Shown: positions 34,207 through 41,898 of the stretch, in pieces
How the letters are laid out: each line of letters begins with the position of its first letter
Numbering within the stretch: position 1 is the stretch's first letter
Source: Bacillota bacterium
GTDB lineage: Bacteria; Bacillota; Clostridia; Acetivibrionales; DTU013
Direction of reading: 5' to 3'
Assembly (NCBI GenBank): GCA_023412665.1
Contig: JAEZCA010000064.1
Coordinates: 1 to 44,559 of the forward strand
DNA: 44,559 nucleotides
Notes under the pieces: model-generated
The model's input: the letters and a program-made list of their open reading frames with translations, nothing else
Told to the model about the DNA's origin: nothing
The model's database searches: none
Position numbers and translations under genes: made by a program

Positions 34207-34228
34207 ATAACAGCGCATTAGCTGTTAT
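34207..34228 (-). promoter_or_regulatory. Intergenic hairpin between pstS and pstC
   Basis: ATAACAGC and GCTGTTAT form a perfect 8-bp stem with a 6-nt loop. No T-tract follows on the minus strand, so an mRNA-stabilising or processing element raising pstS levels is more likely than a full terminator. Confidence 0.4.
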
Positions 34229-34271
34229 CCATAGCGGGTTGCGGTGTTAGATTCCGGTTATTGTATCGTTG

Positions 34272-35156
34272 TTAGCTTACACTTATATAAAATTTTCCAA
34301 CTACCGCCTGTCCCTCGTCACTTAGTATGAAGTCCAGGAACGCTTTGACTTCCGGCCTGGGCTCGCCCATTGTGAGCATCAGGAATGGTCTTGATATTTT
34401 GTAGGATTTATTCATAACACTTTCTGTCGTGCATTCCACGCCATCAACCTTGATCCTCTTCAGCGTTTCATCTGCAAATCCGAGGGAAATGTAGCCTATC
34501 GCGTTTTCCTTGGAGGCAATGTTAGCCTTTACAGGTCCGTTTCCATCGGCCACCAGGGCGTCTTCTCTGATGAGTGAGCGAGTCCCGCCGTCAGTTTTTT
34601 CTTCAAGCCCAAGAAGCTCCTGAAATGCGGATCTGGTACCCGAACCGGCTTCACGTGTAACTACCAGTATCTCCAGGTCGTTTCCGCCGACTTCTTTCCA
34701 GTTTGTTATTTCTCCGCTGAATATTTTTTTCAATTGCTCACCGGTAAGGCCGTCGATTTTATTTGTGGGGTGCAGGACTACCGCGATAGCATCATAGGCG
34801 ATAACGTGCTCGGTGATCCCCGCTTTTTCTTCCTCTTTCAAATCTCGTGACGAGTTGCCTATATCTGATATTCCGGTGCTTGCATCCTTGATGCCCTGAC
34901 TTGAACCACCGCCCTGTATCTCTATCATTACACCTGGGTTTGTTTCTGCAAAGACATCAGCCAGATCCTGCGCCAGTGGTTGAACGGAGGTGGAGCCTGA
35001 TATGGATATGGATCCCGATAACGTGTTCGCGTTGTTCCCGCCGTTTTCTGAAGGCGTACTGTTTTGTGTGCTTCCGCAGGCTGTGAACAATAATGCTGTG
35101 GATAAAGCCATTGCCGTTGTAACCAGTAATTTTTTATTTAATGATTTTAATGTCAT
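34272..35156 (-). CDS. pstS: Phosphate-binding lipoprotein PstS
   Basis: A 294-residue substrate-binding protein. The N-terminus has a lipoprotein signal with lipobox LLFTAC (Cys near 27), followed by a Ser/Asn-rich linker. Phosphate-site motifs: GSTSVQPL, GGGSSQGI, GNSSRDL and REAGSGTRSAF, with S, T, D and R positions typical of PstS. It captures phosphate outside and delivers it to PstCA. First gene of the seven-gene phosphate run; strong GGGAGG site. Confidence 0.96.
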   Translation of the reverse strand: MTLKSLNKKLLVTTAMALSTALLFTACGSTQNSTPSENGGNNANTLSGSISISGSTSVQPLAQDLADVFAETNPGVMIEIQGGGSSQGIKDASTGISDIGNSSRDLKEEEKAGITEHVIAYDAIAVVLHPTNKIDGLTGEQLKKIFSGEITNWKEVGGNDLEILVVTREAGSGTRSAFQELLGLEEKTDGGTRSLIREDALVADGNGPVKANIASKENAIGYISLGFADETLKRIKVDGVECTTESVMNKSYKISRPFLMLTMGEPRPEVKAFLDFILSDEGQAVVGKFYISVS

Positions 35157-35235
35157 TTTTTTTCCCTCCCGGTATTATTTTCTCATAATGTTTTATTGAT
35201 ATTCTGTAAAACCGATTTCTAACGGAATTCCAAAC

Positions 35236-35315
35236 AAATGTAATAATGCTTACATTTACATCATATATCCGGAGAATTAAAAATGGATTAATCCGATGTT
35301 AACTTAAGGTTAACT
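35236..35315. promoter_or_regulatory. pstS upstream region with candidate Pho boxes
   Basis: Two elements lie in the 233-bp divergent gap between pstS and the amidase gene. AAATGTAA (35236-35243) and TTACATTT (35250-35257) form an 8-6-8 inverted repeat. Further out, TTAACT occurs at 35299 and again at 35310, an 11-bp period as in PhoP direct-repeat boxes (TTAACA-like units once per turn). PhoP control of pstS is expected; which element is the site is inference. Confidence 0.45.
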
Positions 35316-35389
35316 TTTAAGAAGCAGATGCATAGAATTAAGAAAGGCGGTGTTAGTATGAAACATTCAGCAGGTACATGGAGGAATGT

Positions 35390-35914
35390 ATGTATAGTTT
35401 CCACACCGGCAGACAGAAAACAGTAAGGTCCTATGACAGAGAGAAAGTGCTGCATTACGCACATAAGTGGGCTTATGCCAGGAATCCGGCATATTACGAT
35501 TTCGAAAAGCTGGGAGGCGACTGTACTAATTTTGCATCGCAATGCATTTATGCGGGCTCCGGGATAATGAACCACACCTATATCCATGGCTGGTATTATG
35601 GCAGCTCATATGACAGGACAGCATCCTGGACAGGTGTCAATTATCTCTTTAAGTTTCTTGTGGATAATAAAGGACCTGGCCCCTTTGCAGAGGTAGTTGA
35701 TGCTGCCGATGCAGAGCCGGGGGATATAGCCCAGCTGTCCTTTTCCGACGGCAAATGGTTTGATCACTCTCCGGTAATAGTCAAAATGCCTGAAAACAAG
35801 GCAATGGACGGCATATTAGTTGCCGCCCATACATTTGATACGGATTACTACCGGCTGATCGACTTCGAACCGGCATATACAAGGTTCCTTCATATTGTTG
35901 GTGTGCGGACCTGA
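35390..35914 (+). CDS. Amidase-domain (Amidase_6-type) protein
   Basis: A protein of about 174 residues. The ATG at 35390 follows GGAGG by 5 nt; an ATG at 35378 overlaps that site. The sequence YDREKVLHYAHKWAYARNP then YYDFEKLGGDCTNFASQC is the hallmark of the putative amidase domain with an NlpC/transglutaminase-like Cys (GGDCTNF); the matching His is probably in WFDHSPVIV. There is no signal peptide, although relatives are often secreted, so it may be cytoplasmic or exported in another way. A cell-wall or peptide amidase role is likely but unproven. Divergent from pstS, convergent with cheW 18 bp away. Confidence 0.85.
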   Translation: MYSFHTGRQKTVRSYDREKVLHYAHKWAYARNPAYYDFEKLGGDCTNFASQCIYAGSGIMNHTYIHGWYYGSSYDRTASWTGVNYLFKFLVDNKGPGPFAEVVDAADAEPGDIAQLSFSDGKWFDHSPVIVKMPENKAMDGILVAAHTFDTDYYRLIDFEPAYTRFLHIVGVRT

Positions 35915-35932
35915 AGTCTGTAAGGCCTGTGA

Positions 35933-36421
35933 TTATTCTATTGCAGCAGCCGGCTTTACATTTCTTGTGGTCTTTATAGGTTTTGCAGGCGGTGCGTCAG
36001 GCTCGGTGATCACCTTGTCAACATCGAGTATAAGAATCAGCCTGTCGCCGTTTTTTACAGTCCCAGTCAGGAACCTGTCCTTTATGGCGGACAGCTCCTT
36101 AGGCATGGGCTCAAACTGATCGTCCTCAACCTTGACTATCTCGCGGACACCGTCAACGATAAGTCCGATTACCGAATCCTGCGCGTTTGCAATGATTACC
36201 TTCGTATCATCGTTAAACTCTGGACAGGGCAGATGAAAACGCTTTCTGAGATTGAATACGGTGTGTACCTTTCCCCTCAGATTTGTCAGACCTTCGACAT
36301 ACTCAGGCGTATTGGGGATCTTGTAAATTTCAAGCATTCTCTCAATAATGCTTACTTTCTCGATTTCAATTCCGAATTCTTCTTCGTTGATCGTAAATAT
36401 GGCATATTGTCTGATACTCAA
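35933..36421 (-). CDS. cheW: CheW-type chemotaxis coupling protein
   Basis: A 162-residue CheW-domain protein starting at TTG 36421, with AGGAGGGG 7 nt upstream. CheW motifs: QYAIFTINEEEFGIEIEKV, IPNTPEYVEGLTNLRGKV with the conserved NLRG, and IGLIVDGVREIVKV. It links receptors to CheA, but no cheA, receptor or flagellar gene is in the window, so it could be an orphan CheW. The Pro/Lys-rich tail (about 145-162) is an extension beyond the domain. Confidence 0.9.
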   Translation of the reverse strand: MSIRQYAIFTINEEEFGIEIEKVSIIERMLEIYKIPNTPEYVEGLTNLRGKVHTVFNLRKRFHLPCPEFNDDTKVIIANAQDSVIGLIVDGVREIVKVEDDQFEPMPKELSAIKDRFLTGTVKNGDRLILILDVDKVITEPDAPPAKPIKTTRNVKPAAAIE

Positions 36422-36568
36422 TCCGACCCCTCCTGTATATTATCATCTAAAAGCATATATCGGAAACAACGCAGTGATCCAAAAGGAATTATTTCGACTG
36501 CAGTAAGTTACCGAACCTTGCGTGTTTTAACGAGGCCGGCCGCCGCATCCCGGGCGGCAGCCCTGATG

Positions 36569-37771
36569 TCATGAGCGATAACTTGCGTTGATTTTTACAT
36601 AATCGTAAGTAAAATCACATGTCCACACGTGATCTGAATAAACTCCCTTGTTTAGCTTTACAAGCAGCTTGATCTCACTTTTCTCCAGCTGCTCCCTGGC
36701 CAGCGCTTCATCAAAGCTTACCATGCATCCGTTCTTGCAGACGAGTATATCTCCTATATATATGTCTGTAAAGTTTGGGTCGAATTCAGCTCCTGAATAA
36801 CCTATGGCAGTTATTATCCTGCCCCAGTTTGCATCTTCTCCGAAAACAGCTGTCTTGACAAGCGGCGATTTAGCTACGGCGTATGCAGCCTTGCATGCAT
36901 CCTCGGGATTCCCGGCGCCTTCGATCACAACATCGATCAGTTTTGTAGCGCCTTCTCCGTCCCTTGCGACAAGCTTGGCCAGATAACCGCACACATACTC
37001 GAGACCCTTCATAAACAGCTCGAAATCTTCTCCCTCATTAGTGATGCCGGCATTGTCCGCCATTCCGTTTGCAAAGGCCAATACCATATCGCAGGGACTG
37101 GTGTCACCATCTACTGTGACTCTGTTGAAGGTCGATTTCACGGCATCCTTGAGCGCCTTGTCCAGCAGTCTTCTGGAGATGTTGGCATCTGTTGTGATAA
37201 CGCCTATCATGGTGGCCATATTCGGATGTATCATTCCCGAACCCTTTGCCATCCCGCCGATCACCACTCTGGTGTCCTGAAGTTCCAACTCTATTGCGAT
37301 TTCCTTTGAAATAGTATCGGTAGTCATGATAGCTTCCTCGGCGTCATGGCCTCCGTCAGGGTCCATACCTGAAACGAGGGCTTCGATGCCAGGGCGGATG
37401 GCATCCATGTTCAGCCGTTTTCCAATGACGCCTGTAGAACCGACCAGAATGTCCTGAGGGCTGCATTCAAGCAAGCCTGAAGTGATGGTTGCTATCTCAA
37501 GTGCGTCGGCATAGCCCTGTTCACCTACACATGCGTTTGCACCGCCGCTGTTGATTACAACTGCGTTTGCGTATCCGCTTTTAATATGATCCATTGTCAA
37601 CTGCAGCGAATGACCTTTAACCTTATTGGTTGTAAATACTCCGGCTACTGCAGCGCTGTCCTCGGAACAGACAATAGCCAGATCCTTTTTGCCGTCTTTC
37701 TTCAGACCACAGGCTACTCCTGTAGCAAAAAAACCTTCGGGGGCCGTGACCCCTCCATTTATATTATTCAT
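36569..37771 (-). CDS. argJ: Bifunctional ornithine acetyltransferase / N-acetylglutamate synthase
   Basis: ArgJ transfers acetyl from N-acetylornithine to glutamate in arginine synthesis. About 400 residues from ATG 37771; an in-frame ATG at 37789 lacks spacing for the GGAG that lies between. The autoprocessing site is intact: KGSGMIHPNMAT followed by MIGV, where the Thr becomes the N-terminal nucleophile of the beta chain. Other family marks are STGVIGKRL and GEDANWGRI. No other arg gene is adjacent. The preceding stretch 36422-36568 holds no gene I can support. Confidence 0.95.
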   Translation of the reverse strand: MNNINGGVTAPEGFFATGVACGLKKDGKKDLAIVCSEDSAAVAGVFTTNKVKGHSLQLTMDHIKSGYANAVVINSGGANACVGEQGYADALEIATITSGLLECSPQDILVGSTGVIGKRLNMDAIRPGIEALVSGMDPDGGHDAEEAIMTTDTISKEIAIELELQDTRVVIGGMAKGSGMIHPNMATMIGVITTDANISRRLLDKALKDAVKSTFNRVTVDGDTSPCDMVLAFANGMADNAGITNEGEDFELFMKGLEYVCGYLAKLVARDGEGATKLIDVVIEGAGNPEDACKAAYAVAKSPLVKTAVFGEDANWGRIITAIGYSGAEFDPNFTDIYIGDILVCKNGCMVSFDEALAREQLEKSEIKLLVKLNKGVYSDHVWTCDFTYDYVKINASYRS

Positions 37772-37878
37772 CACACCACTCCAACCCATATATAAGAATT
37801 TTTTTTACCTTTTGCTTTAATTAAATAAATTATACATAATTATGCCAGTGTGTTCAATAAAATGAAGAAATAATGCCC

Positions 37879-37907
37879 TTGACTTGTTTTTTCTAATAAT
37901 ATATTAT
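37879..37907 (+). promoter_or_regulatory. Sigma-A promoter of the valS leader
   Basis: TTGACT (37879-37884) and TATTAT (37902-37907) are separated by exactly 17 bp, placing the start near 37914, just before the T-box structure. Confidence 0.75.
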
Positions 37908-37913
37908 TGATAC

Positions 37914-38261
37914 AATGAAAAAGGCAAAAAACGCTGATCGGGAGGAGTAAGCGCCAATCTGACCCAACAGGCATTTTGCGGCAGTCACGCCACTATCGCA
38001 AACGCCGCAACAGAGAGAAAGGCTCATAGGCTGTGAAGCCTTTCGGGAACAGAAACGCTGAAGGTCGCCCGGGAGTTCTGCAAAAAAAGCCGATTCTGTG
38101 ACATGTGAGTACTTATCTGTGCTTAGTGCGTGACAGATGTAGCAACGGCGCAATTGCAGCGGCAGAGGAACCGTTATTTCCATGAGCTGCCCTTAGGGGA
38201 ATTTTGGTGGTACCGCGGAGTATGGCCCTTCGTCCAATCGATATGGATGACGGGCTTTTTT
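37914..38261 (+). ncRNA. T-box riboswitch leader (tRNA-Val sensing)
   Basis: The leader has the T-box core GGTGGTACCGCGG at 38206-38218; TGGT (38208-38211) can pair with the uncharged tRNA ACCA end. Stem I features include GGAGGAGTA near 37941 (AGTA bulge) and a distal AGAGAGAAAGG segment. The probable specifier is GTC (Val) at 38064-38066 in GAAGGTCGCC, placed where T-box leaders carry the codon and matching the downstream valS. A terminator (38225-38261) competes with the antiterminator. Uncharged tRNA-Val should allow read-through into the small membrane gene and valS. This leader fills most of the 650-bp gap after argJ. Confidence 0.92.
38225..38261 (+). terminator. T-box regulated terminator
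   Basis: GCCCTTCGTCCA pairs with TGGATGACGGGC (one mismatch, one G-U), followed by TTTTTT. Its 5' arm lies just after the T-box sequence, as required for mutually exclusive folding. Confidence 0.88.
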
Positions 38262-38421
38262 AGTTCCATGTATACCGGGATGATGGGGCCAGGCATAAAG
38301 GACAGGGCTCTGGGTGGCTTACGCTATACGTACCATATGAAATCTGAAAGATAGACAATGCTCTGGATGATCAGTACGGTCTTGAGCTAAATTGAACGAT
38401 TATACGAATAGGGAGGAACAA

Positions 38422-38664
38422 ATGCTGGCACTTAAGATACTGGCCGGGTTGATAATTGTAACAGGATTTGTCACAGTTATTGCGGCAAAGAAAATCGTTA
38501 TGAGATTTGGCCTTGATAAAAAGGTTAAATTAGAGAACGAACATGAAATGGAAGCTGAAGAAGCTGAGGATTACAAAATGCTGATTGCAACAGTGAATGT
38601 CAAGCGCTACGGTATGCTGATAGCATTGCCCGGTTTGATTCTGACGCTGATAGCATTCAGGTAA
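38422..38664 (+). CDS. Small two-TM membrane protein in the valS transcript
   Basis: An 80-residue protein; GGGAGGAACAA precedes the ATG at 38422, so an in-frame upstream ATG at 38392 is less likely. It has a TM helix (about 3-24), a charged cytoplasmic loop rich in Lys and Glu (EHEMEAEEAED), and a second TM helix (about 62-79). I do not recognise the family. It lies between the T-box terminator and valS, 20 bp before valS, so it should be under the same valine-tRNA control. Confidence 0.7.
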   Translation: MLALKILAGLIIVTGFVTVIAAKKIVMRFGLDKKVKLENEHEMEAEEAEDYKMLIATVNVKRYGMLIALPGLILTLIAFR

Positions 38665-38684
38665 ATATTTGAGGAGGATTTGAC

Positions 38685-41333
38685 ATGAAGGAAATAAAGG
38701 AGCTTGCAAAAACTTATGATCCGTCGCAGGTGGAAGACCGCCTGTATAGTGAGTGGATGGAAAAAGGGTACTTCCATGCCGTGCCCGACAGTAAAAAAAC
38801 GCCTTATACGATAGTGATACCGCCGCCAAACATCACGGGACAGCTCCACATGGGGCATGCCCTTGACAATACGCTGCAGGATATACTCATCAGATGGAAG
38901 AGGATGCAGGGCTATTGCGCATTGTGGCTGCCGGGCACAGACCATGCCAGCATAGCCACCGAGGCCAAGATCGTTGAGAGCATGGCTAAAGAGGGTATTA
39001 AAAAAGAAGATCTGGGAAGGGAAAAATTCCTGGAGAGAGCATGGGAATGGAAAAAAGTATACGGCGGCAGGATCGTCGAGCAGCTCAAGAAGCTGGGCAG
39101 CTCATGTGACTGGGAGCGCGAAAGGTTCACTATGGACGAAGGCCTTTCAAAGGCTGTGCTGGAGGTTTTTGTCAAGCTCTATGAAAAAGGCCTGATCTAC
39201 AGGGGAGATCGCATAATCAACTGGTGTCCCAAATGCAGCACCTCCATATCGGATGCGGAGGTCGAATATGAAGAGCAGGAGGGTAACTTCTGGCATTTGA
39301 AGTATCCTGTAAAGGGCAGCAGCGAGTTTATTATTGTCGCAACGACAAGGCCTGAGACCATGCTCGGAGATACAGCAGTTGCTGTCAATCCCGAGGACGA
39401 AAGGTATGCCGGGTTGGTTGGAAAAACAGTGATACTGCCTCTTATGAACAGAGAAATACCAATCATTGCCGACTCATACGTAGACAAGGAGTTTGGAACA
39501 GGCGCAGTAAAAATTACACCCGCTCATGACCCCAACGACTTTGAAGTGGGCTTGCGTCATGATCTGCCGCAGATAAGGGTCATGGACGACAGTGCCAGGA
39601 TGAACGAGGCCGCAGGCAAGTATGCCGGCATGGACAGGTATGAAGCAAGGAAAAAGATCATAGAGGACCTGAAGGAGCTTGATCTGCTCGTGAAGATCGA
39701 AGGTCACAAGCACAATGTCGGAACCTGCTACAGGTGTAATACGGTTATCGAGCCAATCATGTCCAGACAGTGGTTCGTGAAGATGAAGCCGTTGGCAGAG
39801 CCTGCGATAGATGCTGTGCGTAACGGTACTATCAAGTTCGTGCCCGATAGATTTTCAAAGATATATTACAACTGGATGGAGAATATCCAGGATTGGTGCA
39901 TATCCAGACAGCTCTGGTGGGGCCACCGGATACCTGCATATTATTGCCGTGAGTGCGGAGAAATGATCGTTGCCAGGGAACAGCCCGACGTATGCTCCAA
40001 GTGTGGTTCTTCAAGGCTGGAGCAGGATCCCGATACGCTGGATACCTGGTTCAGTTCGGCGCTGTGGCCGTTCTCAACACTGGGCTGGCCGGAGAATACC
40101 AGGGATCTGGAATATTTTTATCCGACAAATGTGCTTGTTACCGGCTATGATATCATTTTCTTCTGGGTCGCCAGAATGATCTTCTCCGGTCTTGAACACA
40201 TGGGCAAAGAGCCCTTTAGCCATGTATTCATTCATGGTATTGTCAGAGACGCTCAGGGCAGGAAGATGAGCAAATCCCTCGGAAACGGCATCGATCCTCT
40301 TGAGGTCATTTCACAGTATGGCACCGATGCGTTGAGGTTTGCGCTGACCATTGGTAATTCGCCCGGAAACGACCTGAGGTTCTCGACTGAGAAGGTGGAA
40401 TCCAGCAGGAATTTTGCCAATAAGATATGGAATGCAACAAGATTTGTATTGATGAATTTTGATGAAAATGTGAGCTTCGACAAGGTTGACATGACAAAAT
40501 TAACAACTCCTGACAAGTGGATACTCAGCAGAGTCAACACTCTGGCAGCAGAGGTCACTGAAAACCTTGAAAACTATGAACTGGGCATTGCCTTGCAGAA
40601 GGTGTATGAGTTTATCTGGGAGGAATTCTGCGACTGGTATATCGAGCTCGTGAAACCGAGGCTCTTTGACAGGGAGGATGAAACCAGGCTTGAGGCACAG
40701 TGGGTGCTCAATTATGTACTGGGCACCGCCATGAAGCTGCTCCACCCATATATGCCCTTTGTAACAGAGGAGATATACAGCCACCTCATCAATAATGATG
40801 AGAGTATAATGACCTCAGCATGGCCCACATATGATGATAAACTGCATTATCCCCAGGATGAGAAGGATATGCAGCTGATCATGGACGCCATAAAGGCGGT
40901 CAGGAACATCAAGGTCGAAATGAACGTTCCGCCATCAAGGAAAAACAAGCTTATTTTTGTGGCAGGACCTGCTGAAGGTGCTATTTTAGGAAGCGGAGCA
41001 AAGTTCTTCGAGCGGCTGGCAGGAGCATCGGAAGTAATAGTACAGTCCGATAAATCGGGGATACCGTCTGATGCAGTGTCTGCTGTAATAGCTGGCGCAG
41101 AAATATTCATACCGCTGGAGGATCTGGTCGATATCAAGAAGGAACTGGAAAGGCTGGAGAAGGAAAAAGCCAACCTTGAGAAGGAACTGGAAAGAGTCGA
41201 CAGCAAGCTCAACAATGAAGGCTTTGTCGCAAAGGCACCGGCCAAGCTGATCGAAGAAGAAAAGGCCAAAAAGGCCAAGTATGCCGACATGTACGAGAAG
41301 CTGATGGAGCGCATCGCCAGTTTGAAAAAATAG
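38685..41333 (+). CDS. valS: Valyl-tRNA synthetase
   Basis: Class I synthetase that charges tRNA-Val and edits mischarged Thr. 882 residues, family length. HIGH-type HMGH at 55-58 within PPPNITGQLHMGHAL, KMSKS at 527-531, and Cys pairs (CPKC, CYRC, CRECG...CSKCG) of the Clostridia-type zinc knuckles. The C-terminal coiled coil (about 805-880, many Lys/Glu heptads) is typical of ValRS. GAGGAGG precedes the ATG. Expression is controlled by the T-box leader at 37914-38261. Confidence 0.98.
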   Translation: MKEIKELAKTYDPSQVEDRLYSEWMEKGYFHAVPDSKKTPYTIVIPPPNITGQLHMGHALDNTLQDILIRWKRMQGYCALWLPGTDHASIATEAKIVESMAKEGIKKEDLGREKFLERAWEWKKVYGGRIVEQLKKLGSSCDWERERFTMDEGLSKAVLEVFVKLYEKGLIYRGDRIINWCPKCSTSISDAEVEYEEQEGNFWHLKYPVKGSSEFIIVATTRPETMLGDTAVAVNPEDERYAGLVGKTVILPLMNREIPIIADSYVDKEFGTGAVKITPAHDPNDFEVGLRHDLPQIRVMDDSARMNEAAGKYAGMDRYEARKKIIEDLKELDLLVKIEGHKHNVGTCYRCNTVIEPIMSRQWFVKMKPLAEPAIDAVRNGTIKFVPDRFSKIYYNWMENIQDWCISRQLWWGHRIPAYYCRECGEMIVAREQPDVCSKCGSSRLEQDPDTLDTWFSSALWPFSTLGWPENTRDLEYFYPTNVLVTGYDIIFFWVARMIFSGLEHMGKEPFSHVFIHGIVRDAQGRKMSKSLGNGIDPLEVISQYGTDALRFALTIGNSPGNDLRFSTEKVESSRNFANKIWNATRFVLMNFDENVSFDKVDMTKLTTPDKWILSRVNTLAAEVTENLENYELGIALQKVYEFIWEEFCDWYIELVKPRLFDREDETRLEAQWVLNYVLGTAMKLLHPYMPFVTEEIYSHLINNDESIMTSAWPTYDDKLHYPQDEKDMQLIMDAIKAVRNIKVEMNVPPSRKNKLIFVAGPAEGAILGSGAKFFERLAGASEVIVQSDKSGIPSDAVSAVIAGAEIFIPLEDLVDIKKELERLEKEKANLEKELERVDSKLNNEGFVAKAPAKLIEEEKAKKAKYADMYEKLMERIASLKK

Positions 41334-41339
41334 GTGGAC

Positions 41340-41440
41340 GCGGCATAAGCAAGTGAACCTGAATTTTTTGTGAACTGTTGAATAGGTGAAAGCGGTATAG
41401 CGAGTAAACCCGAATTTCTAGTGAATTGTTGAATAGGTAA
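41340..41440. repeat. Imperfect tandem repeat of about 50 bp, two units
   Basis: Unit 1 (41340-41391) and unit 2 (41392-41440) share GCGG-ATA-GC, AGT-AACC-GAATTT, and GTGAA-TGTTGAATAGGT in the same order. The copies have diverged at roughly one base in five. No coding frame runs across them. They fill the gap between valS and its terminator. Confidence 0.65.
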
Positions 41441-41487
41441 GCACCTGCAGACGGGGCCTGGACCAAGGCTGTCTGCAGGTGCTTTTT
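41440..41487 (+). terminator. valS terminator
   Basis: AGCACCTGCAGAC (41440-41452) and GTCTGCAGGTGCT (41471-41483) form a perfect 13-bp stem with an 18-nt loop, followed by a T-tract. Confidence 0.85.
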
Positions 41488-41581
41488 GCTATATGCTGGC
41501 CTTCGTATGATAACTATCTCCTGCCCTTGATTTACGACCAAGTGACCAAAACTTGGCAGTACTATTGGACAGCATAGGGTG

Positions 41582-41727
41582 GGTGTGCAAAAATCGTATC
41601 ATCTGGGCACAAATTCATTGATTTTATTGAGAGTATACAATGGTTATGGCATATAATTGGGTGGTTATCGAGTTATGTAGACTCCTGAATAGTATTATGC
41701 GCCCAGAACATTCGTTTTTTGCACACC
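41582..41727. repeat. 146-bp MITE-like element with terminal inverted repeats
   Basis: The left end GGTGTGCAAAAATCG...CTGGGC (41582-41608) is matched by an inverted right end (41701-41727) reading GGTGTGCAAAAAACGA...TGGGC on the other strand, about 80% identical over 27 nt. The roughly 90-bp core has no gene. A target duplication is not clear. It fits a non-autonomous transposable element whose parent is not in this window. It lies in the 565-bp gap between valS and nadE, which also holds the tandem repeat, the valS terminator and the nadE promoter. Confidence 0.65.
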
Positions 41728-41835
41728 GTGGTCTTAATAAGTAAAACTGCTGCCCTTACCTGAAGCTAAATTTAGCAATTGCAGCATTTGAAATTCACAA
41801 TGGACACAGCTTATATATCCATTTGTATGTATAAG

Positions 41836-41844
41836 TGCTATAAT
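41836..41844 (+). promoter_or_regulatory. Extended -10 promoter of nadE
   Basis: TGCTATAAT is an extended -10 (TGnTATAAT) with no clear -35. The start would fall near 41851, so the ATG at 41779 is upstream of the transcript, which supports the ATG at 41899. Confidence 0.5.
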
Positions 41845-41898
41845 TATGGGGTATCAGAAAAGCAGAACACATCAATAAGAAGGCAGGAACTAAATATT

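Noticed and set aside
36480..36571. 26-codon minus-strand frame overlapping the argJ stop (ATGA)
   Set aside because: Very short, no ribosome site, GC-rich hairpin sequence; no support as a gene.
38130..38354. 74-codon frame over the T-box
   Set aside because: It runs through the T-box core and terminator, which are conserved RNA structure; no ribosome site.
41779..41898. Upstream in-frame start for nadE
   Set aside because: The extra 40 residues are not like the family N-terminus, and the extended -10 promoter at 41836 lies inside them; ATG 41899 with a purine-rich site fits better.
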